NCBI RefSeq assembly: GCF_901709675.1
Contig: NC_051097.1
Coordinates: 5,175,039 to 5,239,038 of the forward strand
Direction: 5' to 3'
From: Syngnathus acus
Lineage: Eukaryota; Chordata; Actinopteri; Syngnathiformes; Syngnathidae
Length of the DNA: 64,000 nt
This document shows positions 1 to 12,100 of the stretch, piece by piece (positions within the stretch are counted from its first letter, which is position 1; the number at the start of each line of letters is the position of its first letter). Made by a program: the position numbers and the translations under genes. Under the pieces are notes generated by a model that was not told where the DNA came from, ran no database searches, and saw only the letters and a program-made list of their open reading frames with translations.

Positions 1-1772
1 GTGCATTGTATGCCTTTAGATGTAAATTATTTTTAGCACAGTCTCAGACAAATGTCTTGTCTGACAATGTCATCAATCAACGACATGACTTTATATGAAG
101 AAGCTGGGGTCATCTTGGAATAATAACTTGGCGTGTTTTGATCATTTCTTTAACCATCAAACGTGTTCTGTCTGTGTCATAGTATTTTTGTTAAGATAAA
201 ACACACACACGCCTGAGATTTTCAAAGCACGTGTAGGTGGAATATTTTTCTATGGATTTAACTAAAGTGCTGTTAGCTAAATTTTACATTTCAACCTTGA
301 CTTGAGAGAAAAGACTGACGGTAATAAATAAATCCACCTTACATTCATTCTTGAACAACTTATTCCAACCCAGGCAGTCTTGTGAAAAGTCAAATGAGGT
401 TACTTATTTCTTAACGCAGTGCGGTCAATTCCGCTTACTGCTGGTGAAAAACGACGACCTGCCAACGAATGACACGAGCTAGTCTTGACCTTGGCACACC
501 TAAAACGCTTGCTTTGTCTCATCGTTAAGCTTGTCATTTATCTCCGCCATCGCTCGTGAACAAGGTTAAATGCCGTATCCTTTAAGTCTACTCTAATAAT
601 TAAAAAAATATTTACTTTTGGGGTAAGTCACCAAATGACAGCTGTAGAAAGTTTCTGCCTCAGCTTCCCCTTTAGAGATATCTGCCCCCTACCCACCATT
701 AAAAGGCTAGAAAATTAAAGTTTAAGGCATAAGACAAATGAGTAATTTTGCTGCCAAAAATTAGAGGCAACAAACACTGCTGCTGCTTTTGCGGCTGCAA
801 TAACCGCTCGGCTCCAAAACAATGCACGTTGCCCTTGGCGTTGCAATTTCACAAATTACCTCTTCAAATGAGAAAATGCCACGAGTCGATGTTTATGTGT
901 GAGAATGTGACCACTGTTGTGTTTGAGGTTGCTGAAAGCACACAGAACATATTGAACGCCGGACATAATGCTCCTTAAAACAACACACGGCACAGCAGCT
1001 ATGCGAAATTACAGTGGCTGCATCACCTTCCTGACAAGCGCTATAAATATTTAACACATTTCCACCCTCTGTGCGATGGAACTAAAATTAGTTTGGAACC
1101 TCTAAGAGGTTTTTTTTTTGCACGCTGATTAATCTCGATGATCTAAATTATACACTCGGTTACGGTTATTCCTCCAAAAGTTTTAAAACTCATGACGGCG
1201 TTGTAAATGAAGAACAACTTATGATTGTTCTTTAGAAAAGATGGAACAATAGTGCAATTTTAAAGCGTGGAAGGAAAAAATGATTTGGTGATTGTTCCAT
1301 ACGGCACTCCTTACAGTGGAATTTATAGTAGTAAGACATATAATCTAACTTTATGATGAGATGGGATCACTTTTAATTGCCCCAATCCAACTTTAATGAA
1401 AATCAAATCAACTCATTGTACATAATGACAGCAAAAAGGCGCAACCATTTAACATTCTTATCTAAATTTGAAAAATGCCACGAGCATTGCACTGTGCAGA
1501 GTAACAACAGCGGCTGTGATAAAGGTTGTTCAATTTAATAAAACAATCACGGCGTAAGGAGTTTGCCCTTCCTCCTATATCATGAACCTCTGAAGTCTGC
1601 TGAGGAAAAAAATCCTGTTGGGATCAAAGTGACAATGCATAATATAGTCTGATGTCTTTTTTATTACTCAAAACAGTAACATTGAGTAGCTACATTATTG
1701 AAAAAAAAATCCCTAAATTGTGTTTTTCTCATTAATGATCCATGGCTCTTAAATAATAGAATGTCTGAGCAA

Positions 1773-1850
1773 CACCCTAACACCTAAACTAAAACCTAAC
1801 CTGAACCAACCCTCAACCTAATCCCTAACCCTTCCAAGCCTAACCCTGAC
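1773..1850 (-). repeat. Degenerate interstitial telomere-like repeat
   Basis: About 80 bases are built from imperfect copies of CCCTAA/ACCTAA (CCCTAAC, ACCTAAA, ACCTAAC, ACCTAAT, CCCTAACC, CCTAACCC). The strand is the one reading TTAGGG. Vertebrate telomeres are (TTAGGG)n, so this resembles an eroded internal telomeric tract. It is too degenerate to exclude a chance C-rich minisatellite. Confidence 0.45.
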
Positions 1851-3058
1851 TGAATGATTGACTATTTTTTTCCATGACGTGAAAGCGTTTCCATTTGCGT
1901 CCCTCGTATGCTCCTGTGATGAGTGCAGAGCCCAACATGTGGCCATAAACAAGCCCAACTACGCATCCAACAAGCCATGGTTAGGCGCCGCGTTCATTTA
2001 TTGCATTCCTCGGGGCACCACGGGTATCTGGACTCATTGGCGTGGGCCGTCTATCTCGTCTTTGCTGAGATATTTCAGTCGTTACCAAAAGGCTATACAA
2101 GCTGAAACAACAGGCAGCCCGTGCCATTCAAGTATAAATCAAAGAATAATGTCAATTCTAATGGGAGCTCCTGCTTGGAGAGCTTGTTTCCATGTAAGCG
2201 TTTGTCTACACTCTCAGTGGTACCATAACAGTAATGTCAATAACATCTACATTGCAGCAACTGGGTTGTTTGTGTTTCTTAAAAGCAACGGTGGAGTATT
2301 TGTGCCTAGATAATTGATGACTTAATGCCATCAGGTGATTGCTAGTTTTGAATGGAGGAGTTCAAGATGGAGTTATTTTTCATGTATGTGTTGATTTTTT
2401 AGTATAATGTTATAATCGTGATGCTGTATTGTCATGCTGTAACCCCAACCGGCATCTAAGCTCTATCACGTTTATAGTAAAGGAGATGGTCTTCTACTGA
2501 AAGACTATCTGGATATTTTGAACTAGCTTGCTAAAAAATGGGATTTCATAAATCAAGACTGCGCAAATTATAGCATTCATACTGATGATGTATTTTTTCA
2601 GATGTATTATTATAAATTATTAGATACTAGCGTCTTGTAGCATGGTAGCATAGTACTAATAAAAAATGAATCATTCATAATGTTTTTTGTCCTTTATATT
2701 AAAATTATATAATATATTAAAATAAAGTAAAGTAAGATTACCTCATTAGCGCTAAGTTTTTATCACTCAATTTATGGTTGTATGACAGATTTGAAATTTG
2801 TGAACAAATTGAAATTCAAACAGGTAAAATCTGAGAGTCATTTTTGTGAGGTGAGCTTTTATAATTTGAAAAACGTGGCCAAGTTTGGTATTCTTTCCAA
2901 AAATCTTTCGCCTGCAAGTTGATAATCTGCAAACTCGGGTGACGAAGGCTTTTCTAAACATAATTAACTGTTAACAGGTCACCAAAGCATTAACACCAAT
3001 TCTAAGGAGCCCTGTCTTTGCAGCAACCATCTCGTATTCGACAACTTTGAGTATGTGC

Positions 3059-3101
3059 AGTGTGTGTGTGTGTGTTTGTGTGTTTGCGTGTGTGCCTGTG
3101 C
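3059..3101. repeat. (TG)n microsatellite
   Basis: An interrupted TG dinucleotide tract of about 43 bases, broken by TTTG and CG variants. It is directly visible, about 220 bases downstream of the myosin light chain poly(A) signal. Confidence 0.85.
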
Positions 3102-3322
3102 GTCATGATCCACAGCAGCTGCCCCTCCAGCACAATAACAAGAGGGCTCTTTGTGTAAATTGGAGCCACAGCCTATTACTTCTTTTCTTTTTTCACTGCC
3201 GACCATACTTGTTCCAAATCACATTAACCAAGTTGATTAGCATAAATAATTTTCTCTTTGAATTTAAATGTTGTTTGTTCTGAAAATGACATTCAAGGGA
3301 GGAGGTTTGTGATAAAATTCCC

Positions 3323-3328
3323 TTTATT
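3323..3328 (-). terminator. Poly(A) signal of the myosin light chain gene
   Basis: AATAAA on the minus strand, about 145 bases after the stop codon at 3474-3476. This gives a compact 3' UTR. No A-rich tract survives just beyond it, so if the gene is a retrocopy its poly(A) tail has decayed. Confidence 0.7.
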
Positions 3329-3473
3329 AAATGGATGTCCGCGGTATCTCATTGGCATTTCACTACACATTTCCCAAAAGGAAGACAGTGCGGGTGTCGT
3401 GGCTGGTGAGCACGAATGTTAAAATACCAGTCCATGGTGACGGGAATTGGTAAAAGTCTCTCTTATTCAGCGT

Positions 3474-4076
3474 TCATCCGGAGAGAATATGCTTCACAAA
3501 GGAACTGTAGTTGATGCATCCGGTGGCGTCCTCCTGTCCGGCCATGAGTCTGTCCACTTCGTCTTCCGTCATCCTCTCCCCGAGCGTCGCCAGGACGTGA
3601 CGCAGCTCGGCGCCCATGATGGTGCCGTTGCCCTCCTTGTCGAACACTCGCAGGCCCTCCACGAAGTCTTCGAAGTTGCCTTGGTCTTTGACACGGGAAA
3701 TGTGTTGCATCATAGGCAGGAAGGTCTCAAAGTCCACCAACTTGGTGCTCATCTCCTCCGGCCGCGGCTTCCCGAGCACCTTGAGCACATCGGCGTTGGT
3801 CGGGTTGTGGCCGAGTGCCCGCATCACGTCCCCGCACTGGGCATACGTGATCTTCATCTCACCCTTCGGCGTTCGGTCGAACAAGGCGAAGGCCTCCTTG
3901 AAGTCCTCGATTTGATCGGCGGTGAATTCAATGGTAATGCTCTTGGGATCGAAGTCTGGTTCCTTGGGACGCTCCGGTATCAGCTCGGGAGTTGGAGCCA
4001 ACTTAGAGGCCAGGGAGGCCTTGGGCTCTGGCTTTTTGGGCTCGAGTTTTTTCGGCTCTATCTTCTTGGGTGCCAT
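3474..4076 (-). CDS. myl4: Essential (alkali) myosin light chain, MYL4/MYL3-like, intronless
   Basis: A 200-residue protein with a complete ORF. The N-terminus (residues 1-20) is the Lys/Pro-rich APKK extension of long A1-type essential light chains, here with EPKK/EPK repeats; it contacts actin. Residues about 44-200 form the calmodulin-like dumbbell with degenerate EF-hands near 56-85, 134-163 (loop [12 protein letters not shown]) and 169-198. [12 protein letters not shown], the [17 protein letters not shown] block and the ending KHILSG are family hallmarks. FDPKS and the terminal SG favour MYL4 (atrial/embryonic) over MYL3. Essential light chains bind the first IQ motif of the myosin heavy-chain lever arm in sarcomeres. 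Length matches the family. The start is the first ATG after a TATA box, with A at -3 and G at +4. Oddity: the whole CDS is one exon, whereas vertebrate relatives have several introns, so a retrogene is inferred. No stop or frameshift is present. The symbol gives the closest family member; orthology is not shown. Confidence 0.9.
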   Translation of the reverse strand: MAPKKIEPKKLEPKKPEPKASLASKLAPTPELIPERPKEPDFDPKSITIEFTADQIEDFKEAFALFDRTPKGEMKITYAQCGDVMRALGHNPTNADVLKVLGKPRPEEMSTKLVDFETFLPMMQHISRVKDQGNFEDFVEGLRVFDKEGNGTIMGAELRHVLATLGERMTEDEVDRLMAGQEDATGCINYSSFVKHILSG

Positions 4077-4172
4077 GTTTTACAGGGTTGGACAGGTGAC
4101 CTGTGAAACAAGAACGTCTGAAGGGACTGGCGAGGGTCGACAGAGCACAGAGGCCCACCCCGCCTCGCTCGT

Positions 4173-4180
4173 CTTTTATA
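4173..4180 (-). promoter_or_regulatory. TATA box of the myosin light chain gene
   Basis: TATAAAAG on the minus strand, about 97 bases upstream of the ATG. It predicts a start site near 4145-4150 and a 5' UTR of about 70 nt with no obvious intron. A well-placed TATA box and an intact ORF argue for an expressed gene rather than a dead processed copy. Confidence 0.65.
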
Positions 4181-4224
4181 TGTGTCTCATCCAGGGAAGC
4201 CACAGTGGAATTTTCACCAGTGCA

Positions 4225-4305
4225 CTATAAAAGGAAGAAACCCAAAATAGATCCCCATAGCAAGTGATGTCAACATTAAGTATTGTTCTCAGCTGTTGTC
4301 ATCTG
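4225..4305. promoter_or_regulatory. Possible muscle-type control elements
   Basis: Upstream of the TATA box are CTATAAAAGG (4225-4234, one mismatch to the CArG consensus and also a TATA-like motif facing right), CCAAAATAGA (4242-4251, one mismatch to CArG), and three E-boxes: CAAGTG (4261), CAGCTG (4290) and CATCTG (4300). CArG and E-box clusters are typical of striated-muscle promoters bound by SRF and MyoD-type factors. Each motif is short and none is proven. Confidence 0.35.
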
Positions 4306-7300
4306 GCCGCCGGTGCTATTTGTTGTCATTAGCCAGGGTCCAGTTGCATTAGGCCAAAAATGTTCTGTCTCTCTGATGGACAAAGGGATCAGAGTACGGA
4401 TAACATATCAAGTCACCAGGGAGAGCGACGAAAATAGCTCTTCTCGGCAACTGTTAAAGGTCTGGGAATCGGTGCATTCTCCGGGAACTCCTTTTTTCGT
4501 CATTTAACATCTGTGGCTAGTAGCATTCGGTCTCAATTTAGCTTCTTACTCACTTTGTTAACGTGAATATCGCTGTTCGTAAACACGAGGGTGCTCTTAT
4601 TTACAATGATATTATATTTTGAGTATTTTAAGTAGTTTTACTCAAATTCCATGTAAAATGAAAAAAAAAAAGTATTGTAGATTTGAAACATAAAAGAGTA
4701 GCCTACCTAAGTTTGAATGATTATAAAAAAATGCCAAGTTCATAAAAAGAGGCTTCAAAATGTTCTCAAACAGACCACACATGCTCAACTGTCAAACACA
4801 ACTACGTCCAGAATCTTTCTTGTGTTCACACATTTCTACATATTTGAGGTGCAAAATTGAAAAACATGAGGCATCTTCTTAATGATTCAAGTGGACAACA
4901 CATCTGCCAATTCACTGATGCATGACATCAATTCCCCGAGTTTTCTAGTCCACAGAACACACTATTAAAATAACGACAGACACCCAAAAAAAACAAACGA
5001 CTATTTTGCCAGCGACCTCCAACCGTGACGAAAACTTTCCTTCGTGATTTGGCATCTTTCTTCTCACTTATTCTTTCGTTTTTACATCTGCAAACAGATC
5101 ATCCCAGTGTAATGACTACATCAGATGCCACTTACTGAAGTAGTCCACTAAACAGCATTTCTGTCACACAAGCACAGCTCATCCAGTTATATGGCAACAT
5201 CGACAGATCAACCCCGTTGCCAGCCTGCAGGAGGAAACCCAAGATTTGTCCTAGAATGGCTCGCGTATGCACCCGCTGCGTCGGTTGCCCGGCAACAGCC
5301 GCGGTCTCATCATGTATGCCCAACCTGATGCGGTGATTTGTGGTGGACCTGCAAATGCGACATTTACGGTCAATAGGCAGCACGGGGGCTCTGACTTCTT
5401 TCTTTTTAGTGACCAGCCGATTCCGAGGATGAAATGTGGCAAAGTACAATTTGATAGCCTTGCAGAATTATCAGAATGTGAATGATTTGAACAGTGAATA
5501 TCAATTAATTGAATAAATGAGCCTCCTTGAGGGTGTTCTCAAGCATCAATGGGCGCTGGTTAACAATGCATTTTCACCACAAGAAGTTTTACTAGGAACT
5601 CTTGGGTGTGTTTGGGTTGTGAGAACTTATGCCCATACAAATTAGTCCTGAGATATTTAATTGTGGCCAAAATAAGGAGAGAGCCCAAGGAACTCTTGAG
5701 TTTTGCAGCACTAAATATAACTGGAACCTTTTAGTGTCAGGAACTACAAAATACCAAGAAAACTTGTGGATGAATTCATAAGTGTTATGGCACAAAAATC
5801 GAAGCTGGTAAAGGTACTAAAACATCAAGACTCAATTCACACCGTTTTATGTTAGCGTCAATAATTTTCTCGGATTCTTGTTTTTACATCAGGAAGCATT
5901 TTGTTTGATACGTTGTGGGTTCGTGTGAGGCTTACTTTGTGCACCGGATTAGACAGAGCAGATGCAAAAGTTTAGAGTCTGCATTTTTGCGGGTAGAAAA
6001 GGGCCACTGAAGACGTTTGGTCCACTTTCTCGGGGATTAAGTGTCTGAATTCAACATACTGGCATTCCAGCTGAGAAAATCACCTGGTAAGCTCCAAGAA
6101 AAACATCTTCTAAGCCTGTGTGCTGCTGGGATAAACAGGTAAAAGCCAGTCAGAGACATCCGCCAAAACAGCATCACAGTCGAATCGGAAATAGACCGGT
6201 CCGGCTGAACAGGAGAGGATTGGACCGCCGAGCCAAGTACTCCAAAGAGAATCGAGGAGTATGAATAGCCTGGAAACTTCTCTAATCTCCCTGTCAGAAT
6301 TCCAAGTCAAGCTTGGGAGAAATGAGCATAGTGCCTGGGAGATGAGGCAATTGTGTTGTGTGCTCTCCCAGCTATTGTTTGACTCACAACAGGCATGACT
6401 ACCTCAAAGAAACGATGCTGTACGAGAAGAGATAAAAAATTGATGGGTGTGCAAAGGATCATAAAGTTCATTTTGGCTCTCTCATTGTATCCATAAAACA
6501 GTTGAACAACATGAGATGGATACAAACAAGCTTTTCAAACCCTAATACTGTAACATTCTGATGGTAAGACTGTAGTGTGATTAAATCTTTGATTTTAATG
6601 ACTGAATCAACCATACATCTTTTTGGTGTGATCAAGTGTTTCTTCAATTGTGAATGAATTGGAAAAATACTCCATCTGCACCGTTGAACAGACCCACGGA
6701 CTATAAATATGTTTCCTGTCCCGCATGACTCAATGATTATCTCTTCGGGTGAGGAAATGATACCAATTGCTGTTCGGTATCAACTCTGCTGACAACTCTG
6801 CTGCCGACACTCGCTGATGTGCGATGCATCTTTTTTTAATCGCAGGCCACTGCTATTTTTATTGTTGTCTAAATGAAATACACAAAGGGAGTTTCTCTTT
6901 GGGTGGGTGGGTCAAAATCATTATATAATTGTTTCACCCAAACAGTTTTAGTCAGGTGGCAGCATGGTGTCAGATCTTTTTTGCCGCAACTGGGTAAGAA
7001 CCGCAATTTTTGCCTCAGGTCAGGGGTTAAGTTGCACACCTGAGTTCGTCCGCTGCTGAGTGTATTGACTTTTTATTATTATTTTCATTTTGTGTGTCTT
7101 CAGTTGAGCGTGAAGTGCCTTTTCCTGTTTGTGGGTTTGCTAGCACTGGGAGCAGCGGGGAAAATGACAGAGAGAAGCGGGTTGAGGGGAAAGAGGAAAG
7201 AGCAGAAAACATGGATGCCTGCTGTAATTAAGCAAGTGAAGTATTGGAACAGACAGTGCCTTCGCCAGCTCTAATTCTTCAAACATGGTCTTGATTAAAG

Positions 7301-8929
7301 TGTTTACACAGTTGTGTGTGCAAACGGCTTCCTGGAAGAGGCATCCCATTATAACAATTCAATAGTAACCGGTCTACAGTATTAGCCCATTTCTTTTCGA
7401 GTTCTTTTAAACATTTGTCCTAATTATCGTGCTCGGTGCTGATGCTGATATTGTGGAACTTCATTACTCCTTCACCTCAAGGTTTATGTTTTTTAAGCAT
7501 TTTTTTCAAGGAAATTAAAGAAACTTTTTTTTTTGCAGAAAATAATGAAAAGTTTTACCCCCCCCCCATTTTGCTAGACAACTAGAATTTGTAATACTAA
7601 AATGTTAAAACATTGCATCATTCATAACTGTCATTGAAGTGTAAAAATAAGTCAAGTGAAACTAAATAAGTGTCAGAGACGACTGAGGTTGTGGAAAAAT
7701 GTTTAATGGGTAGTGTCGCTGGGGTCGGGTGGCTTACTTACTGCATAATATTGTATATAATATCTACATTTGTGGGTTTTTTCCTGTACTGATTAATATA
7801 GTCTCTGTTCTCTTGAAATTTCTGGTCGATGGGAGACTGAAGATGGAAATTAGTTCACATAGCAACAACATGATGCAAAGCAAATTTTCTTTGTGATTAA
7901 AGTCATCTCCACATGGTCCCTACTCAATGAATGAAATCAGCAAATAATGAGGCATAAAAACAACAAAACACAGCCTGAACTACAACGATGCATCGGGAAA
8001 TGAAAAAGCTTAACCTTTTTATAATCCATTCTCCCCACATTCTTCTTTTGTGAATACGCCGTGTGAAAGCACAACCTTCTTTTGGAATAAGTGTCACATT
8101 AAAAAGCCAAAGAACAAACAAATTTGACACAAGTTAATCGCTTGATGCTAACTGAACTAAGGTCAAGGGTGATGTCTGGAATTATCAACACCAATGTGTG
8201 TCTTTAATTGAAAATGTATTTTATTTTTTGATTATTGACATTTTCATTATTTATTTTTTTTAGGCTTACGTATGTTCACAAGAGAAATTCCATAGAGGCT
8301 TTGACTGCCGTTTGGACTTTTAAGGCCTCCCTGTCAAAAAGTAAATTGAATCTTGACGGCTGACCTTTCAGGTCTTTTCAATTTGACTTACAAGTACGCA
8401 CCGTCGCCATGAGCTTTGGTCTCCTATTTTAGCAGGTTACCTAAAGTCGGACTTGGTCCAAATCCATCAATGAAATACAACCACTGTCTCAGGAGCCAAC
8501 CCGTGTCAGTTCAGACCGGACCGTCAGGCCGCCTGCAGTCGCACCCGGTGTTATCTGCCGGATTAAAGTCTGGCCCGCCGTACGCCTCGTCACACAGATA
8601 TAAACAAACACACCACAAAGATCTGCACAAAACATGCACTCATCCAGCCATGCATGCAGTGGAAGGCAGTCACTCGCTCAAGTCCAAAGGGAATGGCAGC
8701 CATCAGCTAGAGATTTACTGGTGGGATTTGAATGCCTCACCCCACCAGCCCTCAAACACTGTATCCCTCTGAATAGCACAGAATGTAGACAGCTATACAA
8801 AGTGCAAATAAAAACTAGCAGAAAAACATATGTGTAACATTTCATCTGGATTGTCAGGAACATATGTTCACACTATGGTCTCACCAGTGGTGAATAAACT
8901 CCAATTTGCACCTCCGAATCTTTTTTTAA
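4306..8929. other. Intergenic sequence, no recognised gene
   Basis: No frame gives a recognisable protein. There is a short C run near 7558-7567 and several A/T homopolymers. A short frame at 7065-7274 has a hydrophobic start after a pyrimidine-rich CAG, but no homology is recognised. Confidence 0.5.
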
Positions 8930-9168
8930 CAATTGTTTTTTATTTTTTTTATATATATACATGGGGTAGAGTCAGATAAGCTTAGGCTTCCTTCTACTCC
9001 CTTTTGAACAAATATGAATTTACGATAAAGGGAAAATTATAATGCAATATCGTTTTTTTTTTTCTTTCTTTTTATGTTCTATTGTCAGTTATCATTTTCT
9101 GTATTTTTACTTTTTTACTTGTATTTCTTTAATGTTCAAAATAAACAAACAAAAAAAAAAAAAAAAAA
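8930..9168 (+). mobile_element. 3' tail of a non-LTR retrotransposon (LINE)
   Basis: A T-rich segment contains the phrase GCTTCCTTCTACTCCCTTTT, then a T-rich 3' UTR, then TTCAAAATAAAC and a long A-rich end. This layout matches the 3' ends of L2/CR1-like LINEs common in teleosts (CTTCTTCCTACTCCTTTT followed by TTCGAAATAAA). Only the tail is present; no reverse transcriptase is encoded. The clade is uncertain. Confidence 0.5.
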
Positions 9169-12100
9169 CACTGAGGAAGTATGCCGAAGTCTTTTAATTT
9201 TTGGTTGATGATTGTCAAAGTCTCTTAACAAATGATTGATACATCTATTTTGCAGCCGCGTACACAAGCAGGGCTAAAGTGAGGTACACGCTTACCGACC
9301 ATGAACATCTTAACGCTTTGTCTTGTCATTATTGTGCTGAATGATTTCAATAAACATGACACAAAACGTGTGGTACAGCTCAGCTTTGAGTTGCCCTTGC
9401 ACATGAAGATTTGCAATTGTAGATATTGAAAAAGTTTGTCTGACAGACATTCTTTGCTGACACGGCAATAAATGAAGATTATTAGCAGGGTAGACTGGCA
9501 GCAGTGCGCTCGGTGTAAAAATGGATGCAACTTCATTTTGCTGCCAGGGCAAATCTAGTCTAGCATGCGTGGAGCTGTGTTGCGGCTCTCTGGTTGTTCC
9601 AGTCGAGTTGCCAAACCCCTGATGCACCTGCTAATTTGGTAACAGAAAGTAGATCATTTCTTTGCCAACTGCCACACCGCCCTACGCATCTCACAATTTA
9701 GTGACAAAAAGTAGACTCATATTTTAGACTGGCTAAAAGGAGGTCTATTTTGCACCACAGTTGGCGTCACGCCTTTGTGCGGTGTGCCAACATTCCATTT
9801 GGTCATCGTTGCAGATTTCCTTCATTGTATCTTTGCAAACACAAGCATCGTGACTTAGCTATTAGTTTTGCTAACCATGTGACCTTCCAGGTAAACAGAA
9901 AGGGGGGAGATATTGATCTTGAATTAAGGTCAAGCGCTCCCACTCTTCAATTACAGTGTCCAAGGACTCCTCGCTCATTTGAGATTGACAGATCAGAGAA
10001 GACTAGATTAAGATTGGAAAAAATGATTATCAAGATGACAGATGCCAAAAGCCCTGTCCAGAATTGATAAACATTGAGTGTTTTTTCTGTGTGTGTGGTG
10101 TGTGTGTGTGTTTTGTAGATTATATAGTAACTGTGACATGCAATCAACTCACACATTTTCAGTTTTCAATAAACAGATCCAGTCACCAAGTGATTACATG
10201 GCGTGTCAGTGAGTGGGGAAAACGGACATGTAATAAAGGTTACACAAAGAAATCTAAAATACATAAATACAAGCAAGCAAGTAAAAGAACCAAGACAAAA
10301 AAATTAGCCAAGGACAATTAGTATAATAATAAAGAAATTTGCTATAATTAAGAGCAACTATGAGGTGCTTGTCTAATGGCAAAGAGGAGAGAGCAAAAAA
10401 TATATAGCATTTTAAACTAACTCAAGAATACTTAAAATAAAATACAATTCAGTGTAATGAAATAAAACAAAATCATTTGTAAACAAATATTTATCCGTCA
10501 TGGAAATTTGATACAATTAAATATAATGGAAATTGGAAAAAGAAAACTAAATATATATTGACTTATTTGCTCCGCCTGCAGCTGTGAAATGTATTTCTAA
10601 GCCACCGTGTCAATTAATATAGTTTGCATCGTGTCTTCAATGTTTTCTGCATGTGTGCACACTGAGCAATTTATTGCACAGTTTATGTCAACAATACAAG
10701 TTGTACTGACCGGTCTACCAATATTGGCTGTTGCCAATGGCAAGAATGCTGAATGAAAATTCGCTTTATGCATTGTCTTTGGTTAGTCATATGCTTTTGT
10801 GCTTCAAACAAATGGCACCTGTGGAGGTAGGGCTGCTTTACCCTTAACATCTTCCTGCTCAAATGGCAGATAAGAACCGTACTATATAAATAATCAAGGC
10901 TGCTGAGTGCAAGTCGATACGGCGATAAGTTTTAGCCTTATCACTGGTCACATGCTTTTGGTTCCTTGCAACTCCGGACAAATAAAACTGAATATTACAA
11001 TTCACGCAAGAGTCAGCCTTGAACTCTTTTCCATTACCAAACTGTCAGCATGTCACGGTGGGATAGCACTGCCACTAAAGAAGAAGAGGAGAGTGTCATA
11101 TGAAAGGAAGTCTATATCTGTGGAGCAACACAATGGGGTTCGCTGGACTTTGAAAATAGTATAAGATCTTCCATTTTTTAGTTGTGGCTATTATTTAGCC
11201 AAAAGAGATTTTGTGAAAATATATCAAATCATCACGTTAAAATAAATTGTTCGATGACTATGAAGGACGTTGTTCTGCAAAACCGAGCAAATATACCTCA
11301 GAGCAACAGGATAGAGAAGGACTTCAAAGTTTTTTTAGTTGAGTATTTTAGAAATTAGTTTATGCTGAGAATAAACGTAGCTCCTCTTTATCAAATGAGC
11401 GATAGTGTTTTCCATTTTGTTATATTCATCTGGCGATAATTAGAAAATTAACTGGTGCAGAAAAATCTAGTGAGAAAAAATATATAGAACGCTAAATAGT
11501 TTAGATCAAGCTAATCCAATGTAAAAAACAGGCAAAAACTAAATAGTAAGAAATATTAGTCATGATGAAGTAGACACAAAAACACTTCACAATAAAACTA
11601 TTAAAAGTAGTGCACATCATCTATAAAACAACCCAATACATTTAGTTGATTCGTAAATATAATTTAAATGTAATTCAAATACTGTGTTTCCTCTGTGTTT
11701 TCCAAATGGCTTCCGTTCTTATAATATTTTTCAGTACAGTGAAGCGCCGCTATCGAGCTCTGCTGCAAATAGCAAAAGGCCTCGAGTAATTGCCGCCTAT
11801 TCATAATCATTTGCAATTAGCCATAGACGCCACAAGATGGCACTAAAGCATTTCTTTCATTTCGAATAAACAAAGTTTGGTGTCCTCGAGATGTCAAAAG
11901 ATGGCGCCAAAGCCATATTTTAATATTAGATGTTAATTTGGCTTGAGCACAAAAAAAGGAAAATGTGAGTTTTTCCACAAAATATCAGAGCATAGTTTCA
12001 GAAAGAAAACCACAAATCGCTGACTTTGCCAATGCTGAAACACAAATCTGCTGTGGTTGATGCGGCCTTATTCTTGAGTCTTCCGGGACTTAGTCAGTCA

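Larger units (their letters stand above)
1..3300. other. Intergenic sequence, no recognised gene
   Basis: AT-rich sequence downstream of the myosin light chain gene. Short open frames are present (the longest about 150 codons near 1858-2313), but none resembles a known protein or has convincing splice sites. The notable contents are the degenerate telomere-like patch and the TG tract listed separately. Confidence 0.6.

Noticed and set aside
1858-2313. 151-codon plus-strand frame
   Set aside because: No recognised domain, low-complexity neighbours and no splice context; such a length can arise by chance in 64 kb read in six frames.
3447-4106. 219-codon open frame on the plus strand over the myosin light chain gene
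   Set aside because: It is the antisense shadow of the real gene; it lacks a recognisable protein and its openness follows from the GC-rich codon use on the other strand.
7065-7274. Short frame with a hydrophobic, signal-peptide-like start after a CAG
   Set aside because: Hydrophobic runs are common in T-rich DNA, the acceptor is weak, and the following residues match nothing known.
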